Below are positions 29,401-30,433 of a DNA stretch of 30,433 bases, one piece after another (position 1 is the stretch's first letter; each line of letters opens with the position of its first letter). The DNA is from Trachelipus rathkii. Lineage: Eukaryota; Arthropoda; Malacostraca; Isopoda; Trachelipodidae. Both the position numbers and the translations under genes were made by a program. The stretch lies in the NCBI GenBank assembly GCA_015478945.1, contig JABUQX010103311.1, forward strand, positions 1-30,433, written 5' to 3'. The notes under the pieces are model-generated. The model worked only from the letters and a program-made list of their open reading frames with translations. It was not told where the DNA came from and did no database searches.

Positions 29401-30433
29401 CGATTATAAACATTCGTTACCACTATGCTCGTTCGTGTTGCTGATTTACCATTTAAGTTGTGTGGCGAAGTTTACTGCTGCCTTTTGAGTCTGAAAATAT
29501 TAAGTCGTGCGGGAGATAGAAAAATATTAGGTGCGTAGGGGGGGATTAGGGAAAACCATATATTTCTTTAAATTTATTTGCATCATGAAGCGCTGAAACC
29601 GTAATTATCGATCTCGCTCATTCATTATTATCCCATCTCACCTTCTCTTTGACAATACTCCGATTACTCTTTTGATCGGTTTATTCTCGCAATCGTGAGA
29701 GCCTTCACGCAATCACCTTTATGCGCTCTAGCGATTTCTTCTTTCATTATCAATATCGGCGTGTATCGTTTCGATTCTCTCTCCGAGAACGTAGTCACCC
29801 GCTGCGACCTGTCGTCTGCGTTTCCCTTCCCCTTACTTCTTCTCCACAATTATCGCTTCTTTCTCATCATTTCGATAGTGTCTGTCCTTCAAGCTCCGTA
29901 CTTATAGCGGGTTGAATGGAAAATATCTCAACCTATAGATACGGCTGCGCGAGGGCTCGCGAAGCGTTCATTCTACAAGTCCACCGCACAGGCGAAACCA
30001 GTTAATCGGCTACTTCTTTTAAATCAATCGTGACTTCGTCGGTGTTTTGAACTGCGCTGTCCGGATATTTTCCCTCCATATTTGCTCTGAGTGATTGGGA
30101 GTAATGGTAGAGGGCTTCTCTCACCCAAACTGATCCCACCCCCTCAACCCTATACGTCGGTGTTAGTTACTGGTTCTCCTTCTTGTCTTCGATTCTTACT
30201 TTTTTTCTTCTCGGTAAATCTGCTTTTCCATTAGTATGAGTGAGTGTGTCCTTTTTCAAATACCGACTATCAGTCGGAAGTGAAGGATTTCGCTGGGGCG
30301 GGGTTACCTTCGGCCCGCGAGCGACGTCCGTATAAGCCGTTATTATTAGCAAATATATCCCACCCACCAATAACGTGTGCTCATCATCTAATTCTCCAAT
30401 ACCGGGTTGCGGGGTGAGGTGTTAAAAATACTT
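26430..30433 (-). pseudogene. ORF1, right-arm copy, mostly corrupted, running off the window
   Basis: The stop is at 26,430-26,432. The last 17 codons or so (to about 26,482) are clean. Then about 26,483-27,315 is noisy (partner about 4,330-5,040), 27,316-28,012 is clean (partner about 3,650-4,325), and 28,013-30,433 is noisy again (partner about 1,680-3,650). Islands that fix the alignment include the exact 18-base match at 28,096-28,113, gtgggatcagtttg on the - strand near 30,130, and gatttaaaag near 30,020. The noisy 28.1-30.0 kb part is about 22 percent longer than its partner. Frames reported within the noisy parts are not genes. Confidence 0.8.
27286..28012 (-). CDS. Readable internal segment of the ORF1 copy
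   Basis: This encodes part of the ordered C-terminal half of ORF1, including the His-rich patch and the hydrophobic VVDFYILTQFLE helix. It differs from 3,650-4,325 by a few substitutions and by a rearranged His-rich patch that is one codon shorter and stays in frame. It has no start or stop of its own; both ends fade into corrupted sequence, and the last codons at 27,286-27,315 are already out of register. Confidence 0.7.

Larger units (their letters stand above)
15480..30433 (-). repeat. Right arm of window-scale inverted duplication
   Basis: This arm carries the left-arm gene order on the - strand. It has three clean blocks (about 17,110-18,006, 23,285-26,482 and 27,316-28,012) that are almost identical to the left arm. 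The blocks between them align only with many small insertions. The 18,007-23,284 block spans about 5.3 kb where the left arm spans about 3.8 kb. The arm runs off the window edge while still inside the ORF1 copy. Confidence 0.9.

Noticed and set aside
1..30433. Telomere-like TAACC arrays, tRNA, rRNA, CRISPR, transposase or reverse transcriptase
   Set aside because: Looked for as signs of a nimavirus-type insertion site or a mobile element; none could be recognised on either strand by eye.

Overview
The window looks like arthropod (possibly crustacean) DNA holding an endogenous or co-assembled large nuclear dsDNA virus. The support is a row of long intronless reading frames on one strand, short AT-rich spacers with AATAAA signals, acidic and lysine-rich low-complexity proteins, a histone-fold protein with a basic tail, and a cysteine-rich protein loosely resembling per os infectivity factors (PIFs). 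Nimavirus-like or other Naldaviricetes-type viruses are the best guess, but no gene could be matched to a named family member from sequence alone, so the family assignment is inference. No transposase, reverse transcriptase, tRNA, rRNA or CRISPR array was recognised.

Layout. The left arm (1 to about 14,650, + strand) carries: a 5'-truncated 1,691-residue coiled-coil protein (ORF1), a 532-residue acidic protein (ORF2), a 381-residue histone-fold protein (ORF3), and a long cysteine-rich protein (ORF4) broken by a frameshift near 10,763-10,869, by a corrupted stretch (11,297-11,890) and by another frameshift near 12,376. The right arm (about 15,480 to 30,433, - strand) repeats the same gene order inverted: ORF4 tail (17,168-18,006), corrupted ORF4 (18,007-23,284), ORF3 (23,251-24,341), ORF2 (24,447-26,058), ORF1 (26,430-30,433, running off the edge). 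The whole window is therefore one giant inverted duplication centred near 15,070.

The two arms match in two different ways. Some blocks are nearly identical, with rare mostly in-frame changes (4,325-3,650 vs 27,316-28,012; 5,040-8,220 vs 23,285-26,482; 11,990-12,370 vs 17,620-18,006). Between them, at abrupt boundaries, the match drops to an insertion-rich alignment that destroys every reading frame and lengthens the right arm by roughly 20-40 percent. This looks more like uncorrected long-read sequence than biological decay, so much apparently gene-free sequence (12.4-17 kb, 18-23.2 kb, 26.5-27.3 kb, 28-30.4 kb) is probably a corrupted copy of the viral genes rather than host DNA. The inversion could be an assembly or library artefact (read-through of a hairpin end) or a real head-to-head duplication of a multicopy viral insert. 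Real differences in the clean blocks (a 10-bp tandem duplication, single-codon gains, clustered substitutions) argue that at least two real copies contributed.

Functionally, ORF3 is the best interpreted protein: a DNA-packaging candidate with an H3/archaeal-type histone fold between a lysine-rich tail and a Pro/Ser-rich tail. ORF1 and ORF2 look like virion or nuclear structural proteins of unknown role. ORF4 may be an envelope or entry-complex protein, with low confidence.
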